A stretch of DNA of 64,000 nt from Heterodera schachtii (lineage: Eukaryota > Nematoda > Chromadorea > Rhabditida > Heteroderidae): NCBI GenBank assembly GCA_023374025.1, contig SIJG01000048.1:20511-84510 (forward strand), in the 5' to 3' direction. Of the stretch, positions 11,389 to 23,394 are shown one piece after another. The translations under genes and the position numbers were made by a program. The notes beneath the pieces are model-generated. The model was not told where the DNA came from. It saw only the letters and a list, made by a program, of their open reading frames with translations, and did not search any database. The stretch's first letter is position 1; every line of letters begins with the position of its first letter.

Positions 11389-12419
11389 GATATAATAAAT
11401 TCCATGTAAGTCTGAGTATTTAAGAATTCCAAAGCAAAAGTCCAGAAAATGAAAAAACCCGAAGAACTTGTTTATGATTGTTCGTTTTTCTTTCAACGGG
11501 GGGGGGGCTATTCAGGGGTGGGCTCTATTTTCATCCCCCTCCCCACCCCAAAATGAGGGGGGGGGGATATAATTCAATAAATACGGTATTTAATTTAACA
11601 ATTAAAAGGCATTATTCAGATATCCACTCAACGAAAAGTAAATGTCAATTCCAATTTTCAGTTAGGAGCCTTCTGTTAAATCCTCAAAATAGGTGCTAAA
11701 AACCCCAAAAAAGGCCAAAATATTGCCAAAATTTAAAAAAACTGCTCAAAAATAAGCTGAATTTCTCAAAAGATCTCATTTTTGATCAATTTCGCTAGAA
11801 AAATGCAAATAAAATCATTTCAATGCGTTTTTGTGTAAATTTTTTCGATCTCAATGATTGAATTCTTTTTCTGAATTTTCTTCGCGAAAATTCAAGTTTT
11901 GCCTTAAAAGTAGAAAAAAATCATGAAAAAGCTAAAAAAAAATACAAAAAAAAGAAAAGTAAATTTTGGCCATTTTTCCAAAAAATTCAGTGCTAAACAA
12001 GAAATTTCGTAAAAAAAACAAATTTTTCCTAAAAATCGCCAAAATGTGTGCTAAAAACTACAAAAACCACAAAAAAATGTTTTATGAGCAAAAGCCCAAA
12101 ATATTTTTTGTGTGCTAAAAACTCGCTCTGATTGAAAGTAAAACAGGTAAAATTGCTGTTTTTGAACTTTTCATGCGATAGCACATTCGCAAAAAATATG
12201 TAAAAACATATAAATCCATTCCCAACAAATTACTGTCGTAATCAACCACTGTCGAAAACACCTGGTACGGAAAAGGCGAGCCTAGGCAAAACGCAAAGGA
12301 AACATTGCGTAGTTTTAAATGAAAAAGATAGAAAGTATAAAAAGAAGGGAAAAAAAAAATTCGATTCATTTCTTACTTAATTTTCTTAGCATTTTTATTT
12401 TATTTTTTTTAGCATTTCA
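11389..12419. other. Intergenic with two G-tracts
   Basis: Two runs of ten G (11498-11507 and 11557-11566) frame a CCCCTCCCCACCCC stretch: strong G-quadruplex potential in very AT-rich surroundings. No gene supported. 12100-12419 is AT-rich sequence leading into the next relic. Confidence 0.45.
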
Positions 12420-12975
12420 AATGTGCCGTTCCATTGCTTTTCATTTCGTTTTCTTTTTGCCGATTTCATCCTTATTTGTTGTGCCAAATTGCCCAGCAAA
12501 AAGCATAATGCTGTTATACAACGCAAATACCTCCAATCGGTAGAGTTTTGTCATATACAATTTCAAAATAAAGGACCGAAATTCGGAAACATTTGCTTGG
12601 CACCTTATGCATTTTATTCTGTTATTTTTCAGGCTCTTTGATCCACTAATTAGGCGGTTATGGAATAAGCATTTTGTGCCATTGGCCGGCACCATTTGCG
12701 GAAATATGTTGGATGAAATTTAACGCTGCTTTTCGTATAATTTGACGGAGTACATCAAACTCGCACGAATTTATCCACATAAACAAATCGACAGGGGTGA
12801 ATGATAAATCAAATTTCTCATTTTGTGCATTTTATTGGCAATTCTCAGATGCCGAATCTTTCGATGGGTTCATCGGCTAATTCACTGCTGCAAACAATTC
12901 GAATGTGACTAAAGAACAAATTGACGTATTCTGCGCGAATGTTGATGAAGTACTGAACATGGCAATACAAGGATA
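12420..12975 (+). pseudogene. Relic of an unidentified gene (block A, copy 1)
   Basis: Matches, in inverted orientation, 36890-37440. Protein-like pieces are shared in broken frames: KHFVPLA near 12668 and TAANNSNVTKEQIDV near 12885-12925. Stops and frameshifts interrupt both copies. I do not recognise the family. Upstream of it is a low-complexity hydrophobic stretch that is probably not coding. Confidence 0.5.
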
Positions 12976-13014
12976 ATGAAAATTGTTGGACGAAATCGAA
13001 CTCGTAATGTGCCA

Positions 13015-13581
13015 GCTCGTACTGCCCCGGACTCGTACTTATAAGCTAAATTCAAGAAACTTATATTTTTATCAAAAAAATATGCCCAAAAAGCGTAAAA
13101 AAAATTTTTCATCCATTTAATGTGGTCAAATTTTTGAAAATTTGCTACCTTAAGAATGATACTAAGAATGTTTAAATTAGTCGACTTTGGCGTGTTATGA
13201 CTAGGGATGGGAATTTAAGTCACGAAAAATCTCAAAAAAGTCGACTTAAAATGTCATAAAAAACCGCCAAAAAGTCACGAAAAAGTCATAAAAAATTCCA
13301 AAAAAGCACTGAATAAAACCAAAAAAGTCCTGAAAAATTGCCAAATGTAATTAAACCCAAAAGCCGTTTTAAACATTCTCGAAGAAAGTAATTTAAAAAC
13401 GACTAATTTTAACGAAAAAGAAATATTCAAAAGTGTTACAAAAGCGTAAAAAAAATTTTTTAATCCATATACTGTGGTCAAATTTTTGGAATTTGCTACC
13501 TTAAGAATGATAATAAGAATGTTTAAATTAGACAACTTTGGCGTGTTATGACGATTTTTTATGACTCGAAGCAGTACGAGT
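13015..13581. mobile_element. MITE with ACTCGTACTG inverted repeats, copy 1
   Basis: Left end GCTCGTACTGCC followed by GGACTCGTACTT; right end GACTCGAAGCAGTACGAG. The same termini bound 36530-36870. The interior includes a GAATGTTTAAATTAG segment twice because a second element sits inside. No coding capacity. Confidence 0.6.
13202..13440. mobile_element. Partial MITE nested in the previous one, AAGTC word
   Basis: Starts TAGGGATGGGAATT and is filled with AAGTCACGAAAA / AAGTCGACTTAAAA repeats. It separates the two halves of the surrounding MITE, whose internal sequence is duplicated on either side. Right end not resolved. Confidence 0.4.
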
Positions 13582-13719
13582 TGGGTTTCGTTCACAAAAA
13601 TGCAACGCAATAAAAAGACGAAAAATTTTTTTTGCGAAAAGAAAAAAAATTCATTTCGGAGATTTTATTCTCCGTACTCCTGAATTTTTGGACTCGAAAA
13701 AAATTTTCTTGCAGACTGT

Positions 13720-13870
13720 TTGTAAGAGTGCAGTGCATATTTAACTCGTACTGCAATGTCGTGAAGCATTTGTCACTGTGCGTCCCTCTGAAACGGACAT
13801 TCGTTGTTTGGCTAAGGATGAATCATCGACGAAGTGAATGTTTCAATCTTAAAATTTTGGAAGTTAAATT
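13720..13870 (+). pseudogene. Relic of a Cys-rich (EB/EGF-like) exon, copy 1
   Basis: Nucleotide match to the minus-strand exon at 36074-36310, with a roughly 20-bp deletion right after AACTCGTACTGCAA that breaks the frame. Fragments such as QCIFNSYCN and ETDIRCLAKDE can be read in two frames. Confidence 0.5.
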
Positions 13871-14020
13871 ATCTTCAAATAATTTTTTGGTGCATTAAAT
13901 ATCAATTTTTATTCCCTTATTAAAATGCGTTTTTAATGGTACATTATTCTATAATTCTCCAAAAATCTCAGGGATTTTTTCGGAATTTCCAAAAATTTCG
14001 GTAAAAAATCAGTAAAAATT

Positions 14021-14205
14021 GTGAAATATGTATGAAAAGAGCGAAAGTCCAAAATATGTACCAAATATGTATAAAAACCCCGAAATATGTAAAAATATGT
14101 AAATAAAAGATCCGATTTTTGTTCGCAAACAAAAGTGTTTTTTCCTACTATTTTACCATGGAGAATCCTGAAAAGAATATGTATTTACATATTTTTTTAG
14201 CCCTA
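14021..14205. mobile_element. Partial hAT-like MITE, ATATGTAA word
   Basis: The interior repeats AAATATGTA; near the right end is the palindrome ATATGTATTTACATAT, then TTTTTTAGCCCTA. It resembles the right part of the TAGGGCTGTCA elements at 10737 and 62258 but with a different word. Left end not seen. Confidence 0.45.
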
Positions 14206-15689
14206 TCATAAGATTTATTTGTCAATATTAGCCATAATACACATAAATACGACGTTTAAACATCTAAAATAATTAGTGTTGATTCTATAAAATGATAATA
14301 TCCATACAACATACACGTAAATTTTCTATTTTCTTTATTTTTACATGCATACGTAATACGTATGTAAATATTATTAGTTTTATATGAGATCAACAAATGC
14401 TATGCATTTTTTATGAATGTTTATCATTTAGTAATTGTAATTAAATCTTAAGATTTTTATTTTATTCTTAAAATTTATGTTATAATTTTAATTTATTTAT
14501 TTTCCTGCTATTCGATTCATAAATTCGTCAAAATGGGCGTTTTTTTAAGTTGCATAACTTTTCTCAAAAACAATATTTAATTATACATTTAACGAGGCAG
14601 TGTTCAAAGTGGAATTTTTCTTTAATATGATAAGAGAATTTTTTTTTCTATCTTCTTTATTGGAGTTGAAACCCAATTTTCAAATGAGTTTAAAAAATTC
14701 GGCTTTAAAATTTAAAAATTTTTCAATCAGGACTATGTATGAAAATTTTATTTTATTTATAAAATTGGCATAAATATTAAATTTATCCAATCAACGCATA
14801 TAATGAAGAAAATGTGAAAATTCAGATTAAAATATTCTTTTTAACAGATTGGGAGTTACAAATGGTGAGCACTTTAATTCTGTTTCATTTAATTTGGTTT
14901 ATTTTTAATTTTGTAAAAAAAATTTCAATTAGAATTTATTTTCTTTAAAAAAAGCCTTTTTTCTATTTAATGAGACTTTTCTCGTTATTTTTGTCACAAG
15001 TGACTAGTCGTGTGTTCAGGCCTCTCATTATGACCGATATTTTGGTCTTTCGACTGATAAAAAATACATTGGGATTTTTCGGAAATATTTTGGTGATTCT
15101 TTTAAATTTTTTTTACAAAACTACCTTTTTTGCAACAAATTCTTGAAAATGTCTAATATGTTCAAAATTTTTCTTTTTGCACTTTTTGAACCTTTTTCAT
15201 GACTTTTTCCACTTTTAAGGCAAAATTTGAATTTTAGCGAAGAAAATCCCGAAAAATAAGTAATCCCAGAGAGCGAGAAATGATTTATGTCAAAAGCAAT
15301 GAAAATGTTTTGATTTGCAAATGTGCTAACGAATGGATAAAAATGAGAACTTGTTTATATTTACTTTTTTGACCAGTTTTGTTTCAATTTTTGTCAAATA
15401 TTTTGGCGTTTTTTGGCTAAAATATATTTTATATATTTGGCTTTTTTAGCAAATATAATCGGGTTCCAGCTTGAAATATGGTGTTTCTTTCAAAATTAAA
15501 TTTTTAAGTTTTTTAAAAAGAAATTAAGTGTTGAAGACAGGACTTAAGCTCTTAAAGCACATAAGAATCTTTCACTAATATCAAGTAGGTGACTAAAAGC
15601 TCCGGATAAATTGGGCACTTGGCATTGAATATTGATTCCAACAAAAATTGTTTTTTACAAAATAATTAATTTAGTTTTATTATTTTAAG
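14206..15689. other. Intergenic, upstream of the TENA gene
   Basis: AT-rich, no supported gene. The missing first exon of the TENA/THI-4 gene should lie here, but I could not place it with confidence. Confidence 0.4.
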
Positions 15690-17323
15690 TGACGTCAATG
15701 TCGTACATTTCTCAACGGAAGTCCTGTGGCCTAAAAATCAGCATCGATTCACGCAAATTTGTGCTCTCCCGATAATTAATGAGCTAATTGATGGCACTCT
15801 TTCCCAAAAACGATTTCGTAATTATATCGTACAGGTAAAGAAATAAAATTGGGTATTATTTAAATTCTCTGTTGTTGGGGACCAAATTTTTCATTTTTTG
15901 CAACCGTTTTGTTAAATTTTTCTTATCGATATTATTTATATCTATGGTTTTTGATGCAGAGAAATATTTAAAACAAAATGTTGATAAATCAAATTTTTCG
16001 AAACTCACATTTTTGCTTTGAACAAAATTTGTTCAAAATGAAAATTTGTTAACTTGTGTGCATTTTTTTTAAATAATTTAAAAGAATTACTTGTAATTTA
16101 ACTTTACTTAAATAAATGTAAATTACTTTTGAAATAAATTTTCACTGAGAATCCCATGGCTTACATAGAAAATTAGCTGAGACGAAAATTCAAAAAAAAA
16201 AAAACGGGACGGAAATGGGAACGGTATTCCCAGGTCTTTCCCGCCAGAATTGCGATCCATTTTACTATTCAATAGGCACCAAAACTCTTACAAATTAGGT
16301 TATAAATTTATCAAAATAAAAAATATTATTAAAAGAATAAATAATTTAACTTTTTCTCTATTTTAATGTATATTTATTAAGAAATAAAATAAAACAAATT
16401 GTATAATAAAAAATGTTTTTTATTTTGTTTTCACTGTGTTCTCCCAAACAGGACAATTTGTATTTGGACAGTCTCGGCATGGCACTGACGCTGGCCGCTT
16501 CGAAGACGTCCGTCTTCCAACCCAAGGGGCAATTCCGTGCGCGACTGCTGTTGTCCCATGTGATGAACATGTTGGACACTCAGGTGGCCATGAATGACGA
16601 TATTCTGCGAAGTGTTGGCATCGAAAGTCGTGCCGTCATTCGCGAGAAGTTCATGCCGTCGCGCACCTGTCACCATTACATGTCATTTCTGATTGCCACT
16701 GCATCGCAGGTAAAATTCATATTTTGTCATGGTAACTCGAGAGTCGCTCGCTTAAACAGTCTCGAGTTTTGTCGCCCGCCCAAGTATTGGACTTAGGTTA
16801 AAAGAAAAATTTTGATCATGGATATTTGGTCAGATTTTGCTGTTATCGAACTTTTCCATGCTTAAATTTTTCACCAAAAAAGTCTAAAAAATTATAATTT
16901 TTAATTTGATTAAATTTACGAAACGACTCGCTAAAAAATCGAATGACTCTTTTGCCGGGTCTGTCCCTAATTTTCATAAAAATCTATATTCAGGAATCGC
17001 TTGCGGTAGCTGTTGCTGCAATGTTGCCATGTTATTGGGTGTACCGCGAGGTGGTCAATTGGATGGTGGCAGAAAGCAAAAAATTGATGGACGCCAATTC
17101 AAATGGTGTGGCCCCACAACACCCTTACCAAGCGTGGTTCGAATTGAATGCCAATGATGATTATGCCAAATCCGTAGACGATATGTTGGCATTGGCCGAC
17201 GAGTTGGCACGAGAAGCGGACGAACCGACACGTGCAAAAATGGAAGCAACTTTTGAGCTCGGCTTTCGCCTGGAATGGATGTTTTGGAAGACGGCTTATG
17301 AAATGAAAGAATGGGATATATGA
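15690..17323 (+). CDS. TENA/THI-4 family thiamine-salvage hydrolase (first exon not found)
   Basis: Exons 15690-15834, 16452-16709 and 16994-17323 join in frame (phase-0 junctions) to about 243 residues ending KEWDI; TenA proteins are about 220-240 long. Family marks: LIDGTLSQKRFRNYIVQ then DNLYL (the Asp and Tyr of the active-site pocket), a long helical region (LLSHVMNMLDTQVAMND), AAMLPCYWVY with the catalytic cysteine, HPYQAWFELNANDDY, and FRLEWMFWKTAYEM with the catalytic-type glutamate. In bacteria and plants TenA hydrolyses aminopyrimidine breakdown products of thiamine. Exons are much richer in GC than the flanks, but so are those of the PDZ gene at 55.7 kb, so this alone does not show transfer. 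The first retained base finishes a codon from an upstream exon not located. Confidence 0.93.
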
Positions 17324-18205
17324 ATAAAATTGAATATTATTTTTTTGATGAATTTTATTTTATTCTGGGAAATTATTCATTATAATTTTGACATTTTTTG
17401 TCTCGGTGCCAGGACTCATTCGAAAAAAGGAAAGTACTTTTCTTAATAAGCCATGGGCTGGCTATTCACAGTTGACAGTGCCGTCGTCACAATGATTGCG
17501 CTCGATTTACTTTTGCTTAAACTATTTCATGATCAACTTTGCTCATAAACCAAAGGACAAAATGGCATATTAAATCTGGTCCTTGAATTTCACAGGGTCG
17601 CGTCTTGGTGTTCGTTGTTGAGCTTAATCTAGCCCTAATAGTTTTCAGCTCTTCCCATGGTATTCTTGAAGTTCAGAGATTTTTGACTCTCGTTGATATT
17701 TCAATGGTCTTTGATTTGTTCACTGATTAAAGAACTGATTGGTACTTAGCACTTTTCTTGCGAAGCTTTTCAATGATTATAAAAATTAATAAATAACGGT
17801 AACTCAAAAAAAAATGTATGAATGAATGGCATTTATTCAATTTACTCCTTTATTTGGAACAATAATTGTGGCATTTAGCATTGCAAAAAAGCGTGACCGA
17901 ACCAAATGCCAAACGTGAGATTGAAGTAAAATTATAAAAATAACACAAAAAATTATTGTTGGCAAATAATTGAAGATCATCAAACAAGCATCAAAAACAT
18001 ATTTATTTTAAAAGTGAATTTAAGAAATATAGTTGTGCTATAGTTTTTTAAAAAGAAAATCGGTAAAAAAATATTATATATGAAATGAGTGGAACTTACT
18101 TAAAAGTTAACCCAAAAAAATAATTTAAATTAAAGAAAAATTATTTATAAAAGTGTGGAAATTTTTTTTACATCTCTTGATAATTAAAAAGATGATATTA
18201 AATAT
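17324..18205. other. Intergenic after the TENA gene
   Basis: AATAAAA follows the stop codon directly (17324-17330) and could act as a poly(A) signal. Nothing else coding is supported. Confidence 0.45.
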
Positions 18206-18696
18206 TAGGGATTCTTTTTTTAGGCAAATGCCTAAAATTTTTGCGCACTTAATACGCATAGATAAGCACGAAAAACGCGTTTTCAGCTTGGTTTGGGGTG
18301 TCGACGATGACTTTTATAATGCCTAACTTTGCCTATTTCGGGGTTTTCGTGCCTAAGGTGCCGATTTTAGGATTTTTGAAAATATCCTTAGCAAAAATGC
18401 AATAAAAACGAAAAACATACCACTAAGAAATGACGCAAAAAAAATTTCAGAAAATACACCCCTAAGATTTGAAAAATTTTTCAAAAAAATAATTCTAAAA
18501 TTTATTTTTTCTCAATAAAAATTTTTGTTTTAAAAATTGTCCGTATTTGGAAAAAACTTTAAATTATTTAATAATTCATTTACAATTAAAATATCTAAAT
18601 TTTACGTGTTTTAATACCTAAAAAGCGTTAATTAAATTTTTTTTTCCTTTTTATGTGCCTATTTCGCGATTTTTTGTGCCTAAAAAAGAATCCCTA
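18206..18696. mobile_element. hAT-like MITE, GCCTATTT word, copy 1
   Basis: Ends TAGGGATTCTTTTTTTAGGC and GCCTAAAAAAGAATCCCTA; subterminal palindrome AGGCAAATGCCT; the interior repeats GCCTATTT and GTGCCTA. The flanks TTAAATAT / TTAATTAC agree at 6 of 8 positions. Sister copy at 53492-53968. Confidence 0.82.
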
Positions 18697-18889
18697 TTAA
18701 TTACCGTAGGTGGAATTTTCGAAACAATTCAGCAAGAAGCAACGTCACTAGCAAAACTTCTCAGGCCTACCGAAAATAAAATTTGGCTGTATCCTAATTG
18801 GGCAGAAAGTAAAAACTGATATTTTTTAGAACGCAAATTTTTTATTGGATTTCGATTCAAATTTTTTGATAAAATTATAAAACAGTTTT

Positions 18890-19318
18890 TGTGGCGGCAA
18901 CAGTTGGTATTTATACCTCCGGGACATGGACCACATATGGTCCGAAATTGAGAAATTTGTCACGGCTAAGGAATTTTCGGAAAAATTACAAATTTCTAAA
19001 ATATTTAATTGTTTCCAGGGTCGAAAGTACGGGGTCAAAACAACCAAAACATCGTCAAAACTCAACAATTGGAGCAATTGCTGAGCCAACTTAGAGAATT
19101 GCAATTAAAAATTATAAATGAATTGGACCAAAGCCTTGTCAAATTGAGAAAAATCATTGATGGAGTGGCCAAATATGAGAAAGAACAACTCATAATTGAG
19201 CACAAACAAATGGTTGACAAATTCTGCCAAAATGTTGCCAAAGTTATGCAAAATGTTGTCATCGCAACAACAATTCATTTTTCTGCAAAATCATTTATGC
19301 CGAAATTGAGAAAATGAT
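18890..19318 (+). CDS. Possible coiled-coil gene, fragmentary
   Basis: 19009-19317 codes a Leu/Glu/Lys/Gln-rich helical stretch (QQLEQLLSQLRELQLK, DQSLVKLRKIIDGVAKYE) typical of a coiled coil. Just upstream, in another frame, 18926-19018 reads MDHIWSEIEKFVTAKEF; a TTTCCAG at 19012-19018 could be an acceptor. The frame after 19290 also appears shifted. It may be a degraded gene. No family recognised. Confidence 0.3.
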
Positions 19319-19899
19319 CAAAAACATTTCTTTCAACCCCCATTGAACTGATGATTTATTTGTCATTTTACTCGGTCCTTAATTTTCCTTTTTTAACAAT
19401 CGTATATTCGCATTACAATTCGGAGAAAACAGGATACTGTACAGGAATTTCCTATGGTCCTCTGTTCTTTATCATATATGTTTTTGAAAAAAATAATTAC
19501 AGCAGAATCCGTCACATGCACACTGTAACCTTTAAATTCAAAACCGATCGATTTATTGTATTAATTTACTCGGAATTTTGTCGCCAATTGATTTGATGCT
19601 TTAAATTTGAGATAACGGCATAAAATTTACACAAAAATTGTGAAGTAATTAAGCGAACAAAAGGAGAGAATAATGTACGATGGCTATGTATTCATTGTAT
19701 ACGTATAAAAAAATGTGTTGCAAAAAATTAAATTTAATAATTAATTATTTCAAGAATACAAAAATAGCAAAAGCTAGTGGAACCCAAAGCAATTATAGGA
19801 AAATCCATCGATCTCATGAAGGTAGCAAATGCATTTTAACGAAAAGCCAAAAAATTATACACAAATATTAGCCAAATAAAATAAAATAAATGTGTGCGT
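19319..19899. other. Intergenic
   Basis: AT-rich with short chance frames only; grades into the upstream region of BED-family copy 2. Confidence 0.35.
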
Positions 19900-20123
19900 C
19901 ATAATTAGTCAATAAATTGATCGCTATATTTAAAAATGGCAAATATAATTTTTAATATTTCATGTTTTATTATATTTAAAAAAATCATACACTAAAAATT
20001 TGCAATTTTTATTTTTCTATTTGGATTTATTTTACGATCACAACACATAAAATAATTAAAAAATTTATATATTTTTATTTAAATAAGAACTTTTTGATTT
20101 TTTTTTTCTTTCACTTACAGAAA
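19900..20123 (+). promoter_or_regulatory. Upstream block of BED-family copy 2
   Basis: Degraded match to the blocks before copies 1 and 3 (AATTGATCGCTATATT, AAAAATGGCAAATATAATTT). Acceptor TTTCACTTACAG ends at 20120, 3 nt before ATG. The upstream ATG at 20094 would read into the acceptor and is not used. Confidence 0.5.
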
Positions 20124-21319
20124 ATGGCCTACCCCGTTTTGCATTACAGTATATTAATTGTCATTTTGTGCTTTGTGTACGGTAATGATGAAGAAAATAG
20201 GCAACAAACAATACAAAAAGAAGCTGGCACTGATCATGAAAATGAAAAGCATATCATTGGTGATGATTATCTTGGTGACGAATTTTGGGACCAATTTTCG
20301 CCGATCACTGATTTGCCCACAATTGATGGAGTCGAATTTGTTGGAAATCATTTAAAATATACCGATCAAAAGGAGCATAATTATATTTATGAAGGTGAAA
20401 TTGAAAAAATATCTAATGAAAAAAAAATCTTTTATAATTTGCTTGAAATTCAAAAAATGATAAATTTCAATTTAACATTTTTAATTTGTCTAAACCAATG
20501 AATTACTAAAAAATTTTTAAAAATAATATAATATGTTTTAAATGTTAATTGATTTAAGCAATCGAATTTGTTGGAAATCATTTAAAATATACCGATCAAA
20601 AGGAGTATAATACTCAAGATGAAGGTAAGATTAAAATATCTAATTTTTATATTTGGCAAAAAATTCAAAAAAAATTTTTAATTGGTCGAACCATGAAATT
20701 TCTTTTAAAAATAATATCTTTTCTTTAAAATGTTAATTGATTTAAGCAATTGATGACAATGAAAGCATAGAAAAAAGAAAGGATGACAAAAACAACAAAT
20801 TAAAAAGAGCAAATGAACAATTGAATTCTCAAAATAAAATTTTAACGATATATGAGAAAGAAATGTCTGAAATAAATAAAAAAACGAAAAGGGTTCGTAA
20901 AAGGAGTTTCGAATTTTTTGTTGGAAATCAAAAAATAAAATGCTCATTTTATTAAAGTATCCATTTTTTAATGATAATTTGAGAAGAAAAAAAATTCTTT
21001 GATATTTTGTGACTAATTTTTCTATGAACTTAAATATTTCCTTTATATTTTTTATTAATATAATATAAAAAAACAAATTCAGCAGAAGAAAAGTGAAGTT
21101 TGGGAACATTTTATACAAACTACTGATTCAATTAAATGCAATTATTGTAGTCAAAAATTTCCAATTTCAAGTACCTGTTCAACCACACAGCTTTGGCAGC
21201 ACTTAAGTAAACATCGGCAACAATATGACTTAACAGAATATGCCAAAACGAGAAAAGAACATGAGAACAAAAAGATGGGATCCCAGCAGAAAGAAAGAAA
21301 AGACACCGCCAGCAATTAA
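20124..21319 (+). CDS. Secreted BED zinc-finger protein, copy 2, with duplicated mini-exon
   Basis: Proposed exons 20124-20394, 20559-20624, 20747-20892 and 21083-21319: 239 residues. Residues 1-20 are a signal peptide (MAYPVLHY...CFVYG). Exon 2 (66 nt, phase 1-1) repeats the end of exon 1 (EFVGNHLKYTDQKE appears twice), an in-frame exon duplication. Exon 3 is lysine-rich and ends TKR. The last exon is a BED-type finger: KSEVWEHF, CNYC, a linker, LWQHLSKH, YAKTR. The donor before the BED exon (AGG|GTTCGT) is weak; if unused, the protein ends after IKCSFY. A one-base shift relative to copy 3 cuts the basic tail to KERKDTASN. BED fingers bind DNA and chromatin boundary elements and hAT transposases carry them. 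A secreted one is unusual. Confidence 0.62.
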
Positions 21320-21562
21320 GCAAATCAGAAAAAACTCATTACTCAGAAGGAGCATAAATATTGCAAAATAAATTAAAAAACTATTTTATAATGTTTTTTT
21401 AGCCAACAAATTTTTATTTAAAATTCCATAAACAAATGAAGAAAATGCGTCCAAACCATTAGGAAGCATTTTAAAATATTATATTATTACGAATTTTTAT
21501 TGGGTTGGCCTTACATATTTTTTGATATTATTCCAATGGTCTAGCATGATATTTGTTGAAAC
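21320..21562. other. 3' flank of copy 2
   Basis: 21325-21520 matches 27838-28020, the tail of a lost fourth copy (CTCATTACTCAGAAGGAGCA and onward). Confidence 0.55.
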
Positions 21563-21675
21563 TAGAGCTGAGCGGGACCAGGACCGGGTCGGGAATTCTC
21601 GGTTTTTTCAGGTCGCGGTCACGGTTTTTGAAAAAAAGAAATCCCGGTCCCGGCGGGATTAAAAAAGCACTGGTA
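21563..21675. mobile_element. Left end of a CTAGAG-type MITE, GGTC/CGGT words
   Basis: TAGAGCTGAGCGGGACC followed by GGACCGGG, GGTCGCGGTCACGG and CCCGGTCCCGG: GC-rich repeated words in AT-rich DNA. The start resembles the TAGAGATCGG elements near 54.9 and 61.1 kb. Right end not found. Confidence 0.4.
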
Positions 21676-23394
21676 AGAATGGGGATCTGAATGAAAAATT
21701 AAAGAAGGAAATTGGTTGAGGAGGAGAAATTTTTGAGAAAAAATTCAATTATTTATTTTACAGTTATCCAGATGCATATGTGGTTTAGTGTCTAAACCTT
21801 CTGGTTTAATTATTCTTCTCTTGGGTTCAATTCCCCAACGGAACAGAAAATTTTTCATATTTTCTTTACATTATTTCAATTTAAAAATTATTATTTTTTC
21901 TTTTTAAACATCCTAAAATGCAAACCTAACCAAAGATTTGATCATTTTTAGGCAAGCTGTTATTCTTCGAATTCCTCCCCCAAACGAAAATTACAAAATT
22001 TTATGGGCACATTTTTGAATATAGGCAATTTTCGTAACAAAGTGCACTCAAATTTTCAAATACTCAAGCAAATAAAAAACGAAAAATTATATTCTCTATA
22101 ATATAGTGAAGGTGCTGATGTCCAGCCCAGAATTTATATGATGAAAGGGACGAGGGAAATTGAGGATTGGTTTGGGGGCAAAAGAAATAAGCCAAAATCC
22201 GGGCCCTGGATAAATGATCACCCCAATTGGTAATCCCATAAGTGCGCACTAATCGAATACGCGTCCGGGGATGGGCGAGACGGAGTAAATTAAATAATAA
22301 ACCTTTGGTCAATTACCTTTCAAGGATGACCCCATTTAAATAAAAAACTCATTAAATTTTTTTAAACGAAATAGTTATTTTGGGCAAAATGAGTTAACAA
22401 ATCCCATTTTCAAAAATTTCCCATTAAAACCACTATTTTTCTTTAAAATTGGGTAAATACAAAACCATTTTAAAAAGGTCGGAATCGATTTACATAGAAC
22501 GCTAAATGATGAGAAAAATTACAAGAACCAGAGAAAAGTTGAACAAAATTGACACAAGTGCGAATATTCCTGGCAAAACAATTGTGGCCAAATAAGTGAC
22601 CAAATGCCATTTTTATTTGCAGTTTCAATTAATTGACGGTAATTGGCAGACTAAAGAAAAAATAATTATTATTTTAATTTTTCCATTTATTACCAATTTT
22701 TCCTTTAAAATGCTTTATTTTTAAACATCATTTAGTGAAAATGGATTAAGTTAATTGAATTTAAATAAATTATTTTCAGCCTACCTCCACAACAGAGACT
22801 ATCAATTAAAATGAGCAATTAGCAACAAAAATGGATGAATCAATGGACTGTAAATCCATTCAAAAAATGACAAAATTTTTCCAAAACTATGAATTTGTTT
22901 CCAAATTTTATCAGGCTTCACAACGTTTGTGATGTTCAAATAATTGCAGCTTTCATTAGACATTATTCTATTTTTAAAATCGTTAAAATAATTTTAAAAT
23001 TAAAAAGGAAGAAAAATATTTTCTCTAAAAGTCAATTGAATTAAAAATATTTGATAGTTTGGGAGTAATTTGTGGACTGAATTTTCTCAAAAACTCAGTT
23101 TGTACCTTTCATTATTCTCCCCCAAAAAATCTATCTAAATAATTTCGAAAAATATTGACAATTCTAAACAAACTTATGGCCAAAAGTACAGCAGACACAT
23201 GACTTTTTTGAACATTACAGAAATTTTTCAAAATTTTGCAGGCTAATAGAGTAAATTTAGGGGCTACCGAATGGTACAAACAATGTTGGGTTTGATTGGG
23301 AAAGAAAAAAGTTATATTCCGGGGCCCAACTGATCGAGTCCGGTTAATTAATGACGATTTTTTGGTATGACCGAATGGTTTAGAAATGATATTG
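21676..23394. other. Intergenic, no gene supported
   Basis: Low coding potential. 23190-23330 holds a relic of a dispersed repeat (ATTTTGCAGGCTAATAGAG ... CTACCGAATGGTA ... AAAAAAGTTAT) also seen at 29.9, 58.7, 63.1 and 63.7 kb. Confidence 0.4.

Noticed and set aside
16431..16676. Minus-strand ORFs opposite the TENA exon
   Set aside because: Antisense shadow of a GC-rich coding exon with a clear family match on the plus strand.
21770..21840. tRNA-like sequence (TGGTTTAGTGT ... GGGTTCAATTCCC)
   Set aside because: A- and B-box resemblance only; acceptor and anticodon stems do not form. At most an old tRNA-derived relic.
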